Positions 61,042-64,000 of a DNA stretch of 64,000 nucleotides are shown here, in pieces. The stretch spans positions 124,001-188,000 of the forward strand of contig NZ_JAJDOO010000001.1 in the NCBI RefSeq assembly GCF_020595055.1, written 5' to 3'. Source of the stretch: Desulfosporosinus shakirovi. GTDB taxonomy: Bacteria > Bacillota > Desulfitobacteriia > Desulfitobacteriales > Desulfitobacteriaceae. A program made the position numbers and the translations under genes. Every line of letters begins with the position of its first letter. Within the stretch, counting starts at the first letter, position 1. The notes beneath the pieces were generated by a model that saw only the letters and a program-made list of their open reading frames with translations, did not search any database and was not told the origin of the DNA.

Positions 61042-63100
61042 GATCCATCCCCACCATTCCTACAGCTTGAACTTGTACTCCTTGGACTAATTCATTATAC
61101 GAAAGCACCATGAGTTGAGGCAATTGACGCTCGGTAACCCGTTTCAAATTAATTCTCACCAGCGGAGCACAAACTATTACGGGAGTTAACCCTTTAAGCA
61201 CAACCTTTTCAACCTCGCGCGTAAGATTTTGCATAAGCACATGCAACACCTTGGGATCTAATGCTAAATAAGTTCCATATTCAGACGGTTGAATACTGTC
61301 AAGAATTTGCTGTTCGATTTGTGGATCTAAGGTTATTACCGGTAAATTCTTTTCTTTCCCCAGCAGCGGTTGCAAAATTTGCCGAGCTAAAGCCTGGCGC
61401 ACATGTTCTGTCAACCGGTCCAGATCTTTAGTGACACTTGCATAGTCTGCCAGATTTTCCAGAATCGACACCATGTCTTTAATGGATACCCTCTCGCGAA
61501 GCAGGTTTGCAAGAACTTTCTGAACTTGACCAAGACTAAGCATGTCTGGAATCAACTCATCCACCACAGCGGGGGCAAGTTCCTTAGCATGATCAATAAG
61601 AGCTTTCACATCTTGACGGTTTAGTATCTCCCAAGCCTGAGTCTTAATTACTTCCGTGATATGAGTTGCAAGCACTGTGGGGGCATCAACCACCATCCAT
61701 CCACTGAGCTCTGCTTGTTCCCGGTACATCGCATTAATCCATTTGGCATCCAGTCCGAAGGAAGGCTCTTTAGTCGGAGTACCTGGAATCTCACTGTCAT
61801 CTTCACCACCACTCATTGCCATGTAATGATCCGCTAAAATTTCGCTGGTGGCAATTTCTGATCCCCGAATTTTTATAACATATTGATTAGGCTGTAAGTT
61901 CATATTGTCACGGACTCTAATAACCGGAACAATAAACCCCAATTCTGTGGCAATTTGGCGTCGAATCAGTACGATCCGATCGAGCAAATCCCCTCCTTGC
62001 TGAACATCGACTAAGGCTATAAGCGCGTACCCCAGTTCAAGTTCCATATGGTCAACATGTAAGAGGTTAAGAACATTTTCCGGTTTCTTACTCTCTTCAA
62101 TTTCTGTCTCTCGAGCTACAGCTGATTCCTTAACCACAGAAACTTTAGAGTTTCTTTGCAACATTACTCCCATGCCAATTAAGGCAGCGGAAACTAAAAA
62201 CAGCGGGAATTTAGGCAAACCCAGGAAAGCTAGCATGCTCAATACCCCTGCAGTAATGAATAAGGCCTTAGGTTTTTTAAACAGCTGTTTGACCAAATCT
62301 TCCCCTAAGTTGCTTTCCGAAGCTGCCCTGGTGACGACCAGACCTGTCGCCGTAGAAATAAGGAGAGCCGGAATCTGAGAAACGAGTCCGTCCCCGATGG
62401 TCAACAACGTATACTTGTGAAGGGCTTCTAACAGAGGCATATCCTGCATCACAACCCCAGTGATAAAACCTCCGATAATATTAATAAATAGAATAATAAT
62501 AGCAGCAATGGCATCCCCTTTAACAAACTTGGTTGACCCATCCATTGCACCATAAAAATCAGCTTCCTGTTGGATTGCCTTACGCCGATCCCGCGCCTGC
62601 TGCTCGTTAATCATTCCGGCATTAAGGTCTGCATCAATAGACATTTGTTTTCCTGGCATAGCGTCTAAGGTAAAGCGAGCTGCGACTTCCGAGACACGCT
62701 CAGCACCTTTAGTGATTACGATAAATTGAACAAGTACCAAAATAATAAAAATGATAAAACCTACAACAGCATCTCCACGAATGACAAATTCCCCGAACTG
62801 CTGAATAATCTCACCAGCATGCCCGTCGAGAAGAATGAGACGAGTTGCAGAAATATTCAAAGACAATCGGAATAAAGTCAGCGTTAACAAGAGGGACGGC
62901 AACGCTGAGAATTCCAAAGGGTCCTGAGCAAAAACAGCGAGCATAAGGGTAAGCACCGAAGCCGTAATATTCAAAGTGATGAGAATATCCAGCAAACCCG
63001 CAGGCAAAGGAACAACCATCATGACCACAATGCTGACTAGCCCCAGTGCCGCTATAATATCTGTATTATTTAAGATCCGACTTTTAACCGTCGTAGACAT
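61031..63100 (-). CDS. flhA: Flagellar type III export protein FlhA
   Basis: A 689-residue inner-membrane export component. The first about 330 residues have eight membrane helices with the FHIPEP-type segment ADAMPGKQ (TLDAMPGKQMSIDADLNAGM). The cytoplasmic half holds substrate-chaperone docking subdomains: LELGYALIALVDVQQGGDLL and IRVRDNMNLQPNQYVIKIRG, ending in LPQLMVLSYNELVQGVQVQA. The start is ATG 63100 behind GGAGGAACC. It overlaps flhF. Confidence 0.96.
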   Translation of the reverse strand: MSTTVKSRILNNTDIIAALGLVSIVVMMVVPLPAGLLDILITLNITASVLTLMLAVFAQDPLEFSALPSLLLTLTLFRLSLNISATRLILLDGHAGEIIQQFGEFVIRGDAVVGFIIFIILVLVQFIVITKGAERVSEVAARFTLDAMPGKQMSIDADLNAGMINEQQARDRRKAIQQEADFYGAMDGSTKFVKGDAIAAIIILFINIIGGFITGVVMQDMPLLEALHKYTLLTIGDGLVSQIPALLISTATGLVVTRAASESNLGEDLVKQLFKKPKALFITAGVLSMLAFLGLPKFPLFLVSAALIGMGVMLQRNSKVSVVKESAVARETEIEESKKPENVLNLLHVDHMELELGYALIALVDVQQGGDLLDRIVLIRRQIATELGFIVPVIRVRDNMNLQPNQYVIKIRGSEIATSEILADHYMAMSGGEDDSEIPGTPTKEPSFGLDAKWINAMYREQAELSGWMVVDAPTVLATHITEVIKTQAWEILNRQDVKALIDHAKELAPAVVDELIPDMLSLGQVQKVLANLLRERVSIKDMVSILENLADYASVTKDLDRLTEHVRQALARQILQPLLGKEKNLPVITLDPQIEQQILDSIQPSEYGTYLALDPKVLHVLMQNLTREVEKVVLKGLTPVIVCAPLVRINLKRVTERQLPQLMVLSYNELVQGVQVQAVGMVGMDLAS

Positions 63101-63458
63101 GAGGGTTCCTCCTTTCTTTACTCAATTTCTTAGTCTGCTATAGCACTAACGAAATCTTCACGGGTAAGCACCTTCGAAGACAGTAATCCTACGGCGCTAA
63201 TAATCCTACGGCACTAACGCATTCATCACTGGATCAGCGCCTTCGGCGAAAGTGTCCACTGGACACTTTCGTACCGGACCTATCGTGTCCTAAGCCCTCG
63301 TGCATGAATGAAATGAAATTGCTAAGCGAACCATTCAAGCCAACCCCTAAGAATCACTTCTCGAAGCTTTGGTGAGCGTGCAATTCATTTCATTCATGCC
63401 CCCAGATACATTCTCTATATCCTCAGGATACAACATTCATAACCCCTTGAAGTATCCC
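63101..63458. repeat. Repeat-filled gap between flhB and flhA
   Basis: No gene in 358 nt. Tandem 17-mers TAATCCTACGGCGCTAA and its one-base variant lie at 63184-63200 and 63201-63217. A perfect hairpin CGAAAGTGTCC/GGACACTTTCG is at 63247-63271. A near-perfect inverted repeat CATGAATGAAATGAAATTGC/GCAATTCATTTCATTCATG is at 63303-63322 and 63380-63398. The inner part of the latter resembles 45245-45293 before selD. It looks like a mosaic of small mobile repeats. Confidence 0.65.
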
Positions 63459-64000
63459 TCATCCAATCGACCGTTTCTTTTTCTTTAACCGATAAACAAA
63501 CGCCAACACCTCAGCAACAGCTTTATAAAGATCCGCCGGAATACCTTGCCCAATTTCCACCTGAGCATAGAGAGCACGGGCCAGCGGCTTGTTTTCCATA
63601 ATCACAAGGTCATACTCTTTAGCTAACTCTCGTATGCGCAAAGCAACTTGATCTTGTCCTTTAGCGACAACATAAGGTGCTTTCTGTACCTTTAAATCAT
63701 AGCGAAGAGCAACAGCGAAGTGAGTGGGATTCGTGACAACGACATCTGCAGTTTTTAAATCTTGCATCATTCGACTCATAGCTAGAGCTCGTTGTCGTTT
63801 TTTAAGTTCACCTTTTAGTTCAGGGTTTCCTTCAGTTTGTTTGTATTCCTGTTTTAAGTCTTCATGAGACATACGTAAGTTTTTTTCATATTCCCACCGC
63901 TGATAGATGTAATCAAAAGCGGCTATCCCTAAGAAAGAGAGTGAAATATTCCAAGCAAGTTCCATCAAAGCCTGTCCTAAAAAAATAGCCCCTTGCTCCA
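63459..64000 (-). CDS. flhB: Flagellar export switch protein FlhB (C-terminal part, cut by window edge)
   Basis: The last about 180 residues are seen; the frame is open to the window edge (EQGAIFLGQALMELAW). The last membrane helix SLSFLGIAAFDYIYQRWEYE is followed by the cytoplasmic domain with DLKQEYKQTEGNPELKGELK. The autocleavage site NPTH is in VVVTNPTHFAVALRY. The end GIPADLYKAVAEVLAFVYRL is normal. It switches export from hook to filament subunits after cleavage at NPTH. Confidence 0.95.
   Translation of the reverse strand, partial: EQGAIFLGQALMELAWNISLSFLGIAAFDYIYQRWEYEKNLRMSHEDLKQEYKQTEGNPELKGELKKRQRALAMSRMMQDLKTADVVVTNPTHFAVALRYDLKVQKAPYVVAKGQDQVALRIRELAKEYDLVIMENKPLARALYAQVEIGQGIPADLYKAVAEVLAFVYRLKKKKRSIG

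Overview
The window reads as chromosome of a spore-forming, motile, anaerobic low-to-mid GC Firmicute, most like the Desulfosporosinus/Desulfitobacterium group. Four things point there: a sporulation-type dcw cluster with SpoVD and sbp, a LysM spore-coat-like protein, selenocysteine machinery with a selenocysteine-containing SelD, and bacillithiol genes beside PerR and a ferredoxin. The assignment is an inference from gene content; no rRNA or tRNA gene is present to test it. Nearly every gene lies on the minus strand.

Region 1 (1-17.9 kb) is the division and cell wall (dcw) cluster, transcribed from right to left: mraZ, rsmH, ftsL, spoVD, murE, murF, mraY, [REP hairpin and PAS gene], murD, ftsW, murG, [Mur-ligase-like gene], murB, murA, divIB, sbp, ftsZ (cut by the window edge). 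It makes the UDP-MurNAc-pentapeptide/lipid II pathway and the septal machinery. TGGG-type MraZ boxes lie in front of mraZ. A normal murC is missing from its usual place between murG and murB. A short protein that looks like a Mur ligase without its ATP loop sits there instead. ftsA is not found between sbp and ftsZ.

Region 2 (18-49 kb) holds housekeeping and accessory genes: lipoamide dehydrogenase, a GMQ-repeat LysM protein, a DUF1858 protein, a GC-rich stretch of about 300 nt that folds into long-range helices (candidate structured RNA), a core MetE-like methyltransferase, a membrane-bound GH2-like protein lacking its acid/base glutamate, perR, a 2[4Fe-4S] ferredoxin, a MoxR/VWA pair, bshA, ylbF, a PHP phosphatase, tldD/tldE, a GNAT, a Na/Pi transporter (plus strand), mobB/moeA, a DUF342/FapA protein, an LCP protein, bshC, selD (internal UGA), selA, and mecA. 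Two tiny zinc-ribbon proteins and a decayed GGDEF gene were found by reading short frames.

Region 3 (49-64 kb) is a flagellar/chemotaxis operon, again right to left: flhB (partial), flhA, flhF, flhG, a PilZ protein, cheC, cheD, a small membrane protein, fliA/sigD, fliK, flgD, flgE, flgG, flgB, an flgF/flgG paralogue, cheW and a lytic transglycosylase. Close spacing and ATGA/TAATG overlaps indicate one long transcript, broken only by a repeat-filled 358-bp gap between flhB and flhA.

Small repeats recur in the intergenic spaces. They are a REP-type GGGACGGTTCT hairpin, TTCGTAGTTCG-type inverted repeats (one of which supplies the C-terminus of BshA), and a GTGTCC/GGACAC hairpin family.
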